Shown: piece after piece, positions 47,541-59,666 of the stretch
Position numbering within the stretch: position 1 is the stretch's first letter
How the letters are laid out: the number at the start of each line of letters is the position of its first letter
Origin: Hypericum androsaemum
Taxonomy: Eukaryota; Streptophyta; Magnoliopsida; Malpighiales; Hypericaceae
Assembly: GCA_963995505.1 (NCBI GenBank)
Contig: OZ023192.1
Location: forward strand, 13,933,001 to 13,997,000
Reading direction: 5' to 3'
Length of the DNA: 64,000 nt
Translations under genes and position numbers: made by a program
Notes under the pieces: model-generated
The model's input: the letters and a program-made list of their open reading frames with translations, nothing else
Database searches by the model: none
What the model was told of the DNA's origin: nothing

Positions 47541-49380
47541 GAGAGATGGGCGTTTGGTTGCGTTTATTGTTTAAAATTTTCTTTTCTATTTGGATGGTTG
47601 ATGGGTTCTGTTTGTACATTTGGTCTGGAATTAATGGAGGCCTTGGGAGTGAATTTCATGTGCAAAATGGAGACCACTTATTCTTATACTAATCAAACTA
47701 ACAATGGAAAAGTTGGTGATAGTTACTTCAACGTTCCTTAACGTATACTTAACCATTTCATAAAGATCCATTTTCTGTAACAATGAAAAAGTTAATAATG
47801 TTATAAAAAGTTAAATAACATTTAAGAAATAAAAGAGACGCATACTAACATCTCTTTAATTTATAGAAAATGGGTCAATAATGTATTGGATGTCTTTAAA
47901 TATCCGTAAAACGCCACTTACATTTGAGGGAAAATAAGAGCTCGACTCCGAGCTAATTTCTCGGACAGTACTATGTATTGGCGGCATACAATGAACGGCT
48001 CTATTTGTTACCACATGTTTTTTTGAAAGATATATGTATTAATAATCGCTATACAATGTACATCCCACATGTTAGTGACTGTAGAAATAGAGAAATATTG
48101 TGGTATTCTAGGCGGGTACCAGCTCGGAGCATCCCTTTCTTTATCCTCTCGGAGGAACAAGAGTTTGATAGAGTTATGATTAATCGGATAATTCCAACTT
48201 ATCCCAATGGTCTCATGGACACTACTACCAGATGAATTCGTTAAGTTAAACTTTGACAGTGCTTCCTCCGCAAACCCAAGATTGCCAGGGCCAACACGAG
48301 TCATTTGGGACATAGCGGGTCACAAGGTTTGTGGGTTTGTAAAGAGCATTAGCTATGTCACATCTTTGTGGCCGAGCTTTGGATACTAATTATGTGACTA
48401 GAGCTAGAACGAGCGCTCTCCTTCCAACGGATAATTGATGAGGTAGATCGTACTTAGTTATATTATGTATTGGTCGAGATGTGGTAAGTGAACTTGAGGA
48501 AGGTTTTAGTTTAGCATAGATAAATAATAATTTTTTAATCACGATTCCATCAGCTGCGTTGAACGACCATAACAAAATAGTCACTTAACCTAAAAAATAT
48601 AGCATTCATCGCTTCATCTTGTCGTTTCATACCTCCAATCAATACATGCCAGAATTGTCTCAACTATCTTCTGTAAAAGGTGAAACAAATCTACAAAGTA
48701 TCTACTTGCCAAAAAAATCTACAAAAGTATCTTATCTAACACCTCAAGAGGCCATAAAACGTTGGCAACCAATCGATATGGATGGCCTGGAACCATATGC
48801 GTTGCACGAATATGAAGTCACAACATATCTAATAATAACGTAATAAACAGTAAAAATTTTGTGAGTGACTTTAAGAAGTGACTTTGCAAATACTAACCAG
48901 TTCGTTCATAACATTGGCACTCGGCATCTCGTTAAAGAATCTAAAACCCACTATGCTAAAATGTTTGAGTAAAATGTTTCAACTTGCATGTCCTGACATG
49001 TGTATAGAAGTAATTCTTTTCTCTATTATCTTTTTTTCTACTGAATTTTTTAGTGATTGAATTTTTAACGAGTCTTTGACTGCAAGCCTCGTACTCAGAT
49101 ACGAAGTACGAAGGGAGTCACCATTCACGGGGTGGGAGAGAGTTCTATCGGGGTTCCGTTGGGTTCCACTGGTGTAAATATTATCATACATTACTATATA
49201 TTTACTAAAATTTACTTATAAAAAAAATGTCATGACATGTGTATGACATTGGGTGGCAAAAATACGTGGCCGAAGATTGAATGGCAGATACAGACAAGAA
49301 GGCCATTGCTGGTGGTAGGGATTTGGCCAACTGGGATACGCACACCCATGCAGTCCCGCTACAGCGTGCAATATCTTGGA
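47541..49380 (+). other. Lhcb1 spacer of unit 4
   Basis: 3' UTR, then the conserved AATGGGTCAATAATGTATTGG block (an empty site for the copia insertion), the RNase H relic, and distal upstream sequence of copy 5. No independent gene seen. Confidence 0.6.
48207..48480 (+). pseudogene. RNase H-domain (RVT_3-type) relic, unit 4, best preserved
   Basis: Open for about 60 codons: EFVKLNFDSASSANPRLPG, then GHKVCGFVKSISY, then after a one-base loss the AELW block. This resembles the C-terminal RNase H-like domain found in plant non-LTR elements and RVT_3 proteins (KLNFDGA...AELWAL). One such relic sits in the 3' spacer of every array unit, so it predates the amplification. Not functional. Confidence 0.6.
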
Positions 49381-49383
49381 CGT

Positions 49384-49509
49384 CCAATGAAATGAGAGAT
49401 ACACATTCGCTGGGATAAAATACACAACTCCTAAATCCCTACAAAATCTAAGATATATTATACACCACAGAGATATAACGAACACCACCACTTCCTCTCC
49501 CTATAAATA
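49384..49509 (+). promoter_or_regulatory. Lhcb1 copy 5 promoter: CCAAT and TATA
   Basis: ACGTCCAAT ending at 49388, GGGATAAAATAC I-box-like motif near 49413, TATAAATA at 49502-49509 (90 bp before ATG). Confidence 0.75.
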
Positions 49510-49591
49510 CTTGCAAGTCTAGGCAATTACAAAAACCCACCTCCTACTAGTCTACTAATACCAACTAAGACACATTAAAAGAAGAGGAGAA

Positions 49592-50398
49592 ATGGCAGCT
49601 GCAACAATGGCACTCTCCTCCCCTGCCTTTGCTGGCCAGGCCCACAACCCCAGCTCGGGGGTCCTTCAAGGTATCACCAACGGAGGAAGGGTGTCTATGA
49701 GGAAGTCCGCCACCAAGAAGCCGGCCGGCCCATCTTCAAGCCCGTGGTACGGCCCGGATCGCGTCAAGTACTTGGGCCCCTTTTCCGGAGAGGCACCGAG
49801 CTACTTGACCGGCGAGTTCCCAGGCGACTACGGCTGGGACACCGCCGGGCTCTCGGCCGACCCGGAGACCTTCGCCAAGAACCGAGAGCTCGAGGTGATC
49901 CACTGCCGGTGGGCCATGCTTGGTGCCCTTGGATGCGTGTTCCCGGAGCTCCTAGCCCGAAACGGGGTTAAGTTTGGTGAGGCCGTGTGGTTCAAGGCTG
50001 GAGCCCAGATCTTTAGCGAGGGTGGGCTGGACTATTTGGGAAACCCAAGCCTCGTCCATGCTCAGAGCATCCTAGCAATTTGGGCCACCCAGGTGGTCCT
50101 TATGGGAGCCATTGAGGGCTACAGAATTGCTGGAGGGCCGCTCGGTGAAATCACCGACCCACTCTACCCAGGAGGCAGCTTCGACCCATTAGGCTTGGCC
50201 GACGATCCTGAGGCCTTCGCCGAGCTCAAAGTGAAGGAGATCAAGAATGGCAGGCTAGCCATGTTCTCCATGTTTGGATTCTTCGTGCAGGCCATCGTCA
50301 CCGGTAAGGGCCCACTTGAGAATCTCGCCGACCACCTCGCCGACCCAGTAAACAACAATGCTTGGGCCTTCGCCACCAACTTTGTTCCCGGCAAGTGA
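49592..50398 (+). CDS. Lhcb1: Lhcb1, LHCII chlorophyll a/b-binding protein (copy 5)
   Basis: Intact 268 codons, complete promoter, all LHCII ligand positions conserved (E101, H104, Q167, E175, E216, N219, Q233, H248 of the precursor). The transit peptide differs ([15 protein letters not shown]). C-terminal EITDP type. A GA microsatellite follows the stop. Expected to be an expressed antenna gene. An antisense frame across the 3' half (50164-50490) is a shadow of the biased codon usage. Confidence 0.97.
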   Translation: MAAATMALSSPAFAGQAHNPSSGVLQGITNGGRVSMRKSATKKPAGPSSSPWYGPDRVKYLGPFSGEAPSYLTGEFPGDYGWDTAGLSADPETFAKNRELEVIHCRWAMLGALGCVFPELLARNGVKFGEAVWFKAGAQIFSEGGLDYLGNPSLVHAQSILAIWATQVVLMGAIEGYRIAGGPLGEITDPLYPGGSFDPLGLADDPEAFAELKVKEIKNGRLAMFSMFGFFVQAIVTGKGPLENLADHLADPVNNNAWAFATNFVPGK

Positions 50399-50813
50399 GA
50401 GAGAGAGAGAGAGATAGAGGGATTTGGTTGCCTTCGTTGTTTAATTTTTCTTCTTCTTTTGTGGATGGTTAATGGGTTCTGATTGTACATTTGGTCTGGA
50501 TCTAATTGAGTTTGGGTATGAATTTCGTGTGCAAAATGTGCATTGCTTCAATGTTTGAGAACCTTCGTGGTCTTCTGATTCTCTTTGCATCTATTGAGAA
50601 ATAGGACACCGATTGGCCTTATACGAGGAGATGGGAGGTTCTATAATCTTCTGATCTCAGTAACTGAACAAGAAAACTTAGTTAGTGATGTTATAAAAGG
50701 TTAAACAGCTTTTAAGAAATCAAAGAAAAACATATATTTTTTAATATAAGAATAAGGGGGTCATTACAGAACCGTATGAGATGACTTTAAATTTCAGTAA
50801 ATCGCCATTTGAG

Positions 50814-51306
50814 CAAAGTTTTAAAATATGCGGTCTGATCGGCAGTGATTCAGTATATATAGCGTACCAGGTTTGGCTAAAAAATTGTCAACCTTACGAA
50901 CAGTACAAAAAAAGTCAGACCGGGTAGTTCAACCAAAATTTTGACCCTGTATTTTCTGGTTGGTAAGGTTTAAACAAAAAATTAGATTTTTTTAATGGTG
51001 GATCAAAAAATCAGAATTTTTTCTATTCGGGTTTTTGATTTTGGTGGAATTTTTATATTTTTTTTAGATTTCAAAGTTACGGTGTGTCAAAAAAAAGAGA
51101 AAAAGTTGTACTTATTTATTTTTTTGAAAAGAATAACCAATGTATATAGCTGGGTAGTAGGGTATGGGTAATTAAAATATTAATAAAAATATATATTTTT
51201 AATATAAAAAGTGCCGGTCCGACTGACGATCTAACAAGTCAAACTGGCCCGACCGCTACTCGGAGACAAGAGGAGGTCGCTCTCCAAATCGTTTTTTAAA
51301 ACCTTG
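50814..51306. mobile_element. hAT-type MITE in the unit 5 spacer
   Basis: 493 bp with ends CAAAGTTTTAAAA and inverted CAAGGTTTTAAAA. 8-bp duplication CATTTGAG / CATATGAG (50806-50813 and 51307-51314, one mismatch). Same family as 15419. Confidence 0.72.
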
Positions 51307-51429
51307 CATATGAGGTATTTTGGAGAGGCGTTATTTCAAAAAATATACTTTTTTGTTAGTTTGTTCGAAGTATAACTAACTAGAAAACTCCAACCCATCC
51401 CAATAACATATTTTAATCTCATGGATACA

Positions 51430-51630
51430 GTCGCTGGATGGCTTCACTGACAGTACCTCCTCCGAAAACCATGGATTGTCAGGACAAGAAGAGTCATCTA
51501 GGACCCGTTAATAATTCCCTAGGTCATTGACTATGGTACATTTCTTGTGGTCGAACTTGCTACGCTAATTTCAGGACTTGAGTTGGAATGTGAGCGATTC
51601 TTTTGACGAGCACTCGTCCGTGATTATATT
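51430..51630 (+). pseudogene. RNase H-domain relic, unit 5
   Basis: Decayed copy: GGATGGCTTC..., GGTACATTTCTTGTGGTCGAACTT, GGACTTGAGTTGGAATG. Confidence 0.45.
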
Positions 51631-52008
51631 ATATATTAGCCAAAATATTATACATAATGGTTCTCTGTCAAATCTTATACATCGTGCATGATGAGTCTTA
51701 TTCCACGATTGAAAGGTGCAAATTTAGCTTAAATGAAGAAGAGTAATTGTTGATGTCACTCAAAAGCTCACATTTGATTATGTGGTGTCGAATGTTCCGA
51801 TATCGTGCTATTTGGATGTGAATTTAAATGATTTCAAGTGTCTTTACATTGTTTAGCATTGATTACTAAATGTTAAGAGGACCCACAATTTATTAACTAA
51901 AAAAGACATTTTAAAGGTTTAAAGGTTTTGAATGACAACATTTATTATGTCATTTAAATTCGTTTATAAGGCATTGTAATAAACATTCATCAACTAGCAA
52001 CCATTTAG

Positions 52009-52096
52009 ACACTTGGATTAATTAGCAAAAAAGTTATTTTAGGTTAGTTAGGTTTTGAGTTTGAATCTTTGACAACACATCAATGTTAAATACTTT
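52009..52096 (+). mobile_element. SINE relic related to 5940-6059
   Basis: CACTTGGATTAATTAGC and GGTTTTGAGTTTGAATC (B-box region) align with the 5940 element through to TTAAATACTT. Heavily substituted. Confidence 0.4.
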
Positions 52097-53029
52097 AAAA
52101 AAAACCCTCCGATCCCTGGAGTTTAGCAAAACGTCAAACACGGTCTTTACTGTTTCCAATAACATATTTTCGTCCTCTAAATTTGCTAAAATATAATTTT
52201 CAGGTGTCTACCAAATCCATCAGTAACATCATCGATCAAAACAATTTATTTATGACCTTTATAGTTTATACCCTTCCTATAAAATTGTAAAAAAAAAATT
52301 CCTCATCTTCCCCGACCACGAAGTCCCCGGAGCGTCGGTCTCGTCACGGTGGTCCACTGCGCCACACTCAGACAACAAGGACTCCTCGTCCCCGCTCTTC
52401 CAGGAGGACGGACTTTGAGGACCGACAAACCATTGCTTTTTAAATCCCGATGATGGCCGCCTCACTTACAAACCCTAATCCCAATTCTAGATCTTCTTCA
52501 CAAGGCCAGTTGTTACGAATGATTTCACTTGATTTCTACAGGCCCAGGCGAGCTTGATTTCAATTGCAGAAAGAATCAGCAGACACCAATTCATAGAACT
52601 TGCTCGAATCGGGATTCGGTAGTACCAATTGATTGGACGATTCATGCAAAACTCAGAGTTCTCAATCTTCGCCTGAACTTGAACTTTATTTCAGGTGATT
52701 TTAACAAGCCCACGTGGAGCTTGAACTTGATTTCAACTGATTTACACCAATTTCATTGATTCTATTTTGGTCTCCTTGATTTCACTGGTTTCATTAAAGT
52801 CGAGGTTGGCCGGAGAAGACGAAGGAGGGAGAGAAGGATGACTTCTGTTTTTTTATTTTTTTTGGAAGGGTATAAATGTCATAACAAATTTATGTTGACG
52901 ATGATGTAAACGAGGAACCTGAGAGTTATATTTTAGTAAATTTAGAGTACAGAAATATGTTATTGGAAATAGTAAGGACCGTGTTTGATATTTCGTTGAA
53001 CCCCATGGTTCGGAGGATAATTTGCCCTA
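52097..53029. mobile_element. Mutator-like element with about 190-bp TIRs and gene-like core
   Basis: The left arm (CCCTCCGATCCCTGGAGTTT...) and inverted right arm (TAGGGCAAATTATCCTCCGA...) match through CAAACACGGTC, TCCAATAACATATTT and ATACCCTTCC. A 9-bp duplication is plausible: AAATACTTT / AAATATTTT (52088-52096 and 53029-53037, one mismatch, boundaries uncertain by a base). The GC-richer core (52290-52840) looks exon-like but I could not identify a donor gene. Confidence 0.65.
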
Positions 53030-53037
53030 AATATTTT

Positions 53038-54320
53038 TAGAAGAATTTTGTCACTTTTCAAAAAAATTTATCCAGCTCGAACATTTCAGTCCAGTAAATT
53101 TTCGGATACGAACTGGTATAAAATAATATAGCATTCATCGCAACATCTTGTGGTTTCATACCTCTAACCAATACTGACCACCAGTGTCTCAAATATCTTC
53201 CTAAAAGGTGACAAAATCTACATAGTATCTTATGTAACACCTCGAAAGATCATAAATCATTGGTAACCAATCAATATGGATGGTCTGGAACCATATCATT
53301 TGGTAACCTGCTGGAGCGGAATGGTGGATCAAAATGTGTCACAACATATCTAATAATAACGTATGGAACAGTAAAAAAATTGTGGGTGTAAATTTAATAA
53401 TAGTAACAATTTCTTATTAGTTATATATAAATAGTAAGTTATGACAAAGCTAAAATGTTTTTTGGCCAATGGAATGGTATTATGTTTTATAGAATCAAAT
53501 ATTATCAGAATATATTTAACAAGTGATTCTTTTAATAATTTTTTTTGAGTTCGTACTCGATGTTGGAAACTATTTCTTAAACCGTTTGAAACCAACACTC
53601 GTTTAATACAATAGTCCAATGCTACAATGTTTCATTTTGTCGTGACATATGTGCGACATTGAATTTTTCCATATTCATACATTTACCGGATACGATATGT
53701 TGCAAAAATACTTGGCCGAAAGTGGTGTTTGATACAAATATAGAAACATCCCTAAAAAAATTATATGGGTTTAATCAAGAGCGAGATAATTGCAAAAGTA
53801 AGATATTTTTTATATATAAAGTATGGTTTGCATATTGTCCGGAGTTATAAATATGGTTTGCATTGTCGGGAGTTATCATGTTGATACTTTGGATCTAGAA
53901 AAATCAGGCTATTTTTTTAAGGAAGAAACATGCATCAATTAACTTCTCATTCATGTCTTCTTCACCGAACACATGGGTGGAAGTGGAATGCGGCCACCAG
54001 GACCTCATTTTATATTTGCAATCTCTTAGATGAATTTAGACAACTCAGATGCTCTATTGCTTTGTAACTCGTTTTAGGGTATATAAATATATTCAATCTA
54101 CTTATAAATAAAGAAATACGTGGCCGAAAATTGAATGGACAGACAGACAACACTAGAGTAAGGCTAAAGTCCAAAAAGTGTCTAATTGAAATTGACATTT
54201 CCATTCAAAAGAAACGATAAGTGGCTGAAAACCCGCTCATTTATTACAATATAATATTAGAACCAGTTGGTGGTGTTGAAGGCAAGTAAGCTGGTGGTAG
54301 GGATTTAAAATATTGGACGT
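53038..54320 (+). other. Lhcb1 spacer upstream of copy 6
   Basis: Patches of unit sequence (GCATTCATCGCAACATCTTGTGGTTTCATACC; GGTAACCAATCAATATGGATGG) alternate with unit-specific AT-rich DNA. No gene seen. Confidence 0.5.
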
Positions 54321-54448
54321 CCAATGAAACCAGAGACATAGATATCGTGAGATAAGATACCCAACTTCTAAATCCCGACGAAATCTAAGATAGATTGTAC
54401 GCCACCAACTGATATAACGAACACCACCACTTCCTCTCCTTATAAACA
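54321..54448 (+). promoter_or_regulatory. Lhcb1 copy 6 promoter: CCAAT, I-box, TATA
   Basis: CCAAT at 54321-54325, GATAAGAT I-box at 54351-54358, and TATAAACA at 54441-54448, 99 bp before ATG. The TATA differs by one base from its sisters. Confidence 0.75.
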
Positions 54449-54539
54449 CTTGCAAGTCTAAGCAGTTACCACAACGCACTTACTTTTACTACTACTTCTA
54501 AGTTCTAAGTTCTACGAGAAATATTAAAAGAGCGGAGCA

Positions 54540-55346
54540 ATGGCAGCTGCAACAATGGCACTCTCCTCCCCTGCCTTCGCCGGCCAGGCCCACAAGCCCA
54601 GCTCGGGGGTACTGCAGAGTATTAGCAACGGGGGAAGGGTGTCTATGAGGAAGTCCGCCACCAAGAAGCCGACTGGACCATCTTCCAGCCCGTGGTACGG
54701 CCCGGATCGCGTCAAGTACCTTGGTCCATTCTCCGGGGAGGCCCCAAGCTACCTGACAGGTGAGTTCCCAGGAGACTATGGCTGGGACACCGCCGGGCTC
54801 TCGGCCGACCCAGAGACCTTCGCAAAGAACCGGGAGCTCGAGGTGATCCATTGCCGGTGGGCCATGCTTGGTGCCCTTGGGTGCGTGTTCCCAGAGCTCT
54901 TGGCCAGGAACGGGGTTAAGTTTGGTGAGGCCGTGTGGTTCAAGGCTGGAGCCCAGATCTTTAGCGAGGGTGGGCTGGACTATTTGGGGAACCCGAGCCT
55001 GGTCCATGCTCAGAGCATCCTAGCCATCTGGGCCACCCAGGTGGTCCTTATGGGAGCCATTGAGGGCTACAGAATTGCTGGTGGGCCGCTCGGTGAAATC
55101 ACCGACCCACTCTACCCAGGAGGCAGCTTCGACCCATTAGGCCTTGCCGACGACCCTGAGGCCTTTGCCGAGCTCAAAGTGAAGGAGATCAAGAATGGTA
55201 GGCTAGCCATGTTCTCCATGTTTGGTTTCTTCGTGCAGGCCATCGTTACTGGTAAGGGCCCACTTGAGAACCTCGCCGACCACCTCGCCGATCCAGTAAA
55301 CAACAATGCTTGGGCCTTTGCCACCAACTTCGTCCCCGGCAAGTGA
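54540..55346 (+). CDS. Lhcb1: Lhcb1, LHCII chlorophyll a/b-binding protein (copy 6)
   Basis: Intact 268 codons with complete promoter and conserved ligands. Differences lie in the transit peptide (VLQSISNGG) and early mature region (KKPTGPSSS, Thr for Ala). Belongs to the IEGYR/EITDP group. Last intact copy in the array. Confidence 0.97.
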   Translation: MAAATMALSSPAFAGQAHKPSSGVLQSISNGGRVSMRKSATKKPTGPSSSPWYGPDRVKYLGPFSGEAPSYLTGEFPGDYGWDTAGLSADPETFAKNRELEVIHCRWAMLGALGCVFPELLARNGVKFGEAVWFKAGAQIFSEGGLDYLGNPSLVHAQSILAIWATQVVLMGAIEGYRIAGGPLGEITDPLYPGGSFDPLGLADDPEAFAELKVKEIKNGRLAMFSMFGFFVQAIVTGKGPLENLADHLADPVNNNAWAFATNFVPGK

Positions 55347-57045
55347 GGGAGTGATTGAAGAGAGGAGCGTTCTGTTTTCTTTGTTGTTTACTTTTTTTTC
55401 TCATTATTTGGGCGGTTGATAATTCTGATTGTAAATTCGTTGCAAAATGTGCATTGCACCTTTTTTTTTAGCACCTTCCAATTCTCTTTAACAAATCCCT
55501 TTAACAAAATGGAGACCAATTAGCCTTAAACAAAGAAGTGACTATGAACGACTATATATGCCACCACATACCGGTGGTTGTGGAAATGAAGAAATTATGT
55601 TGTATTCTCTTTGGTACTATCATCGGACATGAATTTGCTCGAGTTACAACTAACACGATAACTCCAACACATCCCTAACATTGGATTTGGGTCTCTTGGA
55701 CACGATCTTCAGTTTGCTTTGTTAAGTTAAACACTTACAATGTCTCCTCGGGAAACCCCAATTGGAGCAATATGAGTCATTAACCCAGAAGATTAGTGGA
55801 TTTGCAGGTTGGCATAGGGAGTTTGTTATGGTACACATCTGACGAGTACTTATAAAGTTAGATTTGTCTCTAACTCGAGATGATATATGTGACCACCCTA
55901 TGTCAAATCTTACACAAATATTCCTCTCCCGCAATTGAAAGATACAAATTCAACATATTCGGATAGGACTAATCATGTTGTTGATGTCATCTCAAAGCAC
56001 ATATTTTTTTTAGGAATAAATCATATGTTGATTTGTTGATATCTCGTTGTAGTGCTGTTTAAATGTATATTTTGATGATTTAAAAAAGAAAAAAAAAGTA
56101 TTTTAAAGACCACCCAAAAAAGCATTTTGAAGTTTTCTAAAACTTTGAATGACAGCATTTATTACCGAATTTAAATATGTACTTAAAGTATTATTTAAAA
56201 AGATGGCTATCATTAAACAGTTAAGACACATTTTTTTCAATACTAACATTAAATCAGCACTCACCGCTAACAATAAGAATTACCAACAATAATTCACTCA
56301 GCCTAACCAAATAGTCACTTAACCTCCAAAATAAAGCATTCGTCAATTCATCTTGTCGTTTTAACCAAATTGTCACTTAACTCCTAGTAACATGTGAAAA
56401 ATATCTATACAAAGTATCTTATCTAATATCTCAAGAGATTGACAAGCAAGATGTTAGCGACCAATCGGTATAGATTGCCTGGGACCATAGCCGTGTAACT
56501 AATGTTAAACTAATCTTGACAAAGATATACAGTAGTTGCCAGAGATTGCAGGAGGAAGCGGACAGCCATAAGACCAAAGTCAAAAAGCTGTATAATTGAA
56601 ATAAGATTCGCCGGAAATTGGTCAAGTGGGACACACAGAGACACAGCAACAGCCCCGATAAGAGATTTTTGTTCACTTAATAAAAAAATTTCGATTCGAA
56701 CTATTAAAAATATAATAGAACCGGCCATATATTACTAAAAGCCGTTGGTGGTGTTGAAGCAAGCTGGTTGTAGGGATTTAGCCAACTACGACACACTCAG
56801 ACACACCAAGTGCGGTCATACCAGGTGCATTAGCTAATGCAATCTATGTCATAAGAATTTCAAAATTAAAGTTCGAAGTTAAAGGTGTTTGAACTAGAAT
56901 AGGATTAAGACGTGTGACTTCCTTTAAAATTTTTGTGTTAAACCTATCTATTTGTTAAAGATATTTGACCTAATAACAAAATACTTAGAAAAATAATAGA
57001 TTCGAGGTTTAATCCTACGCCCACCAAGCGACAGCTTTAATATCT
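55347..57045 (+). other. Spacer of unit 6 and upstream region of remnant unit 7
   Basis: Contains the short 3' flank, an RNase H relic, and from about 56420 the distal upstream block (GATGTTAGCGACCAATCGGTATAG...) that is repeated at 63800. No intact gene. Confidence 0.55.
55708..55890 (+). pseudogene. RNase H-domain relic, unit 6
   Basis: Short decayed copy beginning TTTGCTTTGTTAAGTTAAACAC. An internal deletion removes much of the AELW region. Confidence 0.4.
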
Positions 57046-57071
57046 TGGACGTCCAACAAAATGAGAGACAC

Positions 57072-57560
57072 GCTGGTGGGCTGCTCGGCTAAGTCACAGG
57101 GGTTTGGATTGGGTACAGAGTGAATAAATCATTCCGAACGGTTTGGAGTGAAGGGGGAACCGCGCAGTTATGTGATACTGACATACGCAGTTATGTGATA
57201 ATGACATGTGTATTTGTGACATCGGTATGTCCCCTTCATTTTGGTCCCTGTATTTTAGCATTTTTGCAAAAAAGTCATACTGGCATGCGCAATTATGTGA
57301 TATTGGCATGCACTGTTATGTGATACTGGCATGTGCGGTTATGTCATAATGACATTTGTTTGCACGTGACTTTTTTCATTTTGGTCCCCATATTTTAGCA
57401 TTTTTGTAAAAAAATCTCGCGTGTTTAAATTTTGAACAGTTCAAAATCTAGACATTCCGTACGCAATCCTTACCTAAGTGACAGACCCGCTCTACCCAGG
57501 GAGCAGCTTTGAGCCATTAGGCCTAGCCGATGACCCACAGACTTTTGCGAAACTTTGGGT
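57072..57560 (+). pseudogene. Lhcb1 remnant, unit 7
   Basis: Promoter sequence (AATATCTTGGACGTCCAACAAAATGAGAGACAC) runs straight into coding sequence at GCTGGTGGGCTGCTCGG (57072), equivalent to AGGPLG about codon 180. The leader, transit peptide and helices B and C are deleted, with a GCTGG microhomology at the junction. A MITE (57100-57475) then splits the relic. Coding resumes at 57476 as [17 protein letters not shown] and decays after 57557. Confidence 0.85.
57100..57475 (-). mobile_element. Mutator-like MITE inside the Lhcb1 remnant
   Basis: Second copy of the 11906-12311 family in opposite orientation: ends GGGTTTGGATTGGGTAC and inverted AGGTAAGGATTGCGTAC. 9-bp duplication AAGTCACAG / AAGTGACAG (57091-57099 and 57476-57484, one mismatch). 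Internal repeats of the type CAGTTATGTGATA with TGGCATGCGC. Confidence 0.8.
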
Positions 57561-57832
57561 TTTGTATAATTTTCATGGCCTAATGTTGCATCCATTTTTA
57601 GGAAACTACTTGTTCTTCTTTTGGTAATAATTATTAACGAAAAAACCGAGCAGTTTTGTAAATTAAGTCGCTGAGATTATAGCCAAGTTTGAAGAAGATC
57701 GAGATTTCAAAATCTCCAAATTTATTCTATTTTTTAGAAAGATATTATATTAAGTCAGAAAATGAACATGCAAAAATTGCCAATAAAATAAACATAATCT
57801 CTATCTAGACATCGTAGCCTAGTATATTTATT

Positions 57833-57958
57833 CTATGCACAGGGTGCAACTTGAGATGCCCGATCCGTGGATTTGTGGCACTTGTAAATAACCCATACCA
57901 AGACAGGCAAAAGTAATATCCCCGCTATGATAAGTCCTAAACTAATAAGGTCCACCAT
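57833..57958 (-). CDS. Putative 41-residue single-pass membrane microprotein
   Basis: A small frame whose product has one strong hydrophobic helix (LGLIIAGILLLPVLVWVIY, about residues 7-25) followed by a basic, Cys/His-containing tail (KCHKSTDRAS) and stop TAG at 57833. The support for a real gene is structural: 30 bp upstream lies a textbook acceptor, TTTTTATTTTCAG|GTTC (57989/57990). About 620 bp further a matching donor, CCTGAG|GTATGT (58610/58609), follows a short leader exon with TATAAAT near 58660. So the model is a non-coding first exon (about 58690-58610), an intron, then the coding exon. No function or family is known to me. It could be a chance ORF. Confidence 0.45.
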   Translation of the reverse strand: MVDLISLGLIIAGILLLPVLVWVIYKCHKSTDRASQVAPCA

Positions 57959-57989
57959 GATTGTCCTCGTTTATAGTATGGAACAGAAC

Positions 57990-58690
57990 CTGAAAATAAA
58001 AATTATGGCATTCCAGATTAAAAATCAATCAACAATCAATAGCTTCATTAAAAAAATTTTAAGATAAATATTTGACGGAAGAGTATGGATTCGAAGTTCG
58101 GGTATATAGGAATTCAAGTAGATTCTAAGTTACACCAAGTGCTAGTTCAAAAAATTCTGCTATTAGGGTTCAAATTTTAATATGTTATTTTAAGAACAGT
58201 ATTTATGAAAAACTAAGTTAGAATTGAAAAATAACTATTTATTGTAACCAATCTGTAATGATACGAGCCGAATAATTTTTCAAAATTTATTACAATGTTA
58301 TTCGTGTGTATGGTTGGATGATTATTTTTTGGTTTATACTATCTGCTGTCCAGATTTACTAGACGACTATTTAATTTCGAGCCAGATAAAATGGTGATAA
58401 AATTCTCCCAATAAGTATTTAACATTATTGTGTTTCTAAAGACTTAAACTCAAAATCTAGTTAAGATAGAAAAACGGGTTCGAGTAACTATATTAGTTAG
58501 GCATAAATAAATTGTTTTGAATTACAAGCACGTCCCACAAACCAAACCAGCGATGCAAGAATGGTAGCAAATAAACATAGATTATATATGCTTCGACATG
58601 GGTACATACCTCAGGAGCAAAATTGTCTGAAGAAGCTTCGAAATAGATAAATTTGGAGCTGAAATTTATATGCTTCACGTTGTGAGCTTG
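57990..58690 (-). other. Proposed 5' UTR exon and intron of the microprotein gene
   Basis: Leader exon about 58690-58610 and intron 58609-57990 by splice-signal reading. A 61-codon antisense-of-intron frame (58493-58678) overlaps and is not favoured. Confidence 0.35.
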
Positions 58691-58699
58691 CTAACGATG

Positions 58700-59660
58700 T
58701 AAGACGACCTTTAAATAGTTTAAATTAATGGACATCAAGGCCACTAATAAGTAAATTGCAAAGTTCTTAATTAGACGACTACTAGTGAAAAGGAAAAAAA
58801 TAAAAGCTAATGTGCTCGTGTATTGGAAAGGTGAGATTTTAATGAAGTTCACGCTAAATTAAGAAAAATATTCAGTCAACCGGAATTAATGTGAATTTCT
58901 ATTAAAAAATATATGTTTATAATTGATTGGGAATATTTCTGATTTAGTTTATCGTTCGTGAAGTAAATTTATAATTTAGTTACCTTTTTCCCATGCATTT
59001 ACAAATTTGATCAGTTCGATGAAAAAGACGATTAAAAAATAATACAAAAAGGTGACTGCATGGGTTTCGGCTAAATTAGGAAAATTGAACTCTTTGGTGT
59101 CCTAAATTAAGGGGCGTATAAAGTCACTTATCTCGGAAATTTATTCCTAATACAGTGATATATATTATGTTATATCTATAGCGATATAATTTTATTTTAA
59201 AAAATTGTGACGAGATTGGTGGTGAAAAGAAATAACCCCAGTTAGGCGAGCCCAATTTACACTGTTCATAAATATACATTCAAATTTATAAAAGTAAACA
59301 ACTTTTATAAATTGATAAAAAGTCACGGTCCTGAAAAATTTAATAACTTCTCTATTCTAATAACTATAAAATGTTAGTGTTAAAATCTCGGGCCTAATTT
59401 TCACAAAAAGTGATTTTTTTGAATAAATACATATATTTTTACATACTTAATGATTTTGAAAAATATTTTAAGATAGTATTTCTGCTATATTTATTTGTTT
59501 GATAAATTTATACCATCATTCAACTTATGAATTGTCTTCAAATGGTCTTTGTGATAATCGTCTTGCTGTAAAATAAATATCTCAATCGAATGTAGCATTT
59601 GATTAAGCTATCGGTCATGATTTTATGTGAGTTTTATTAGTGACTTGAGTATAGACAACA
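58700..59660. other. AT-rich intergenic, nothing recognised
   Basis: Very AT-rich; TATATATTATGTTATATC near 59160 suggests old MITE debris. No domain-bearing ORF. Confidence 0.4.
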
Positions 59661-59666
59661 TTTTTT

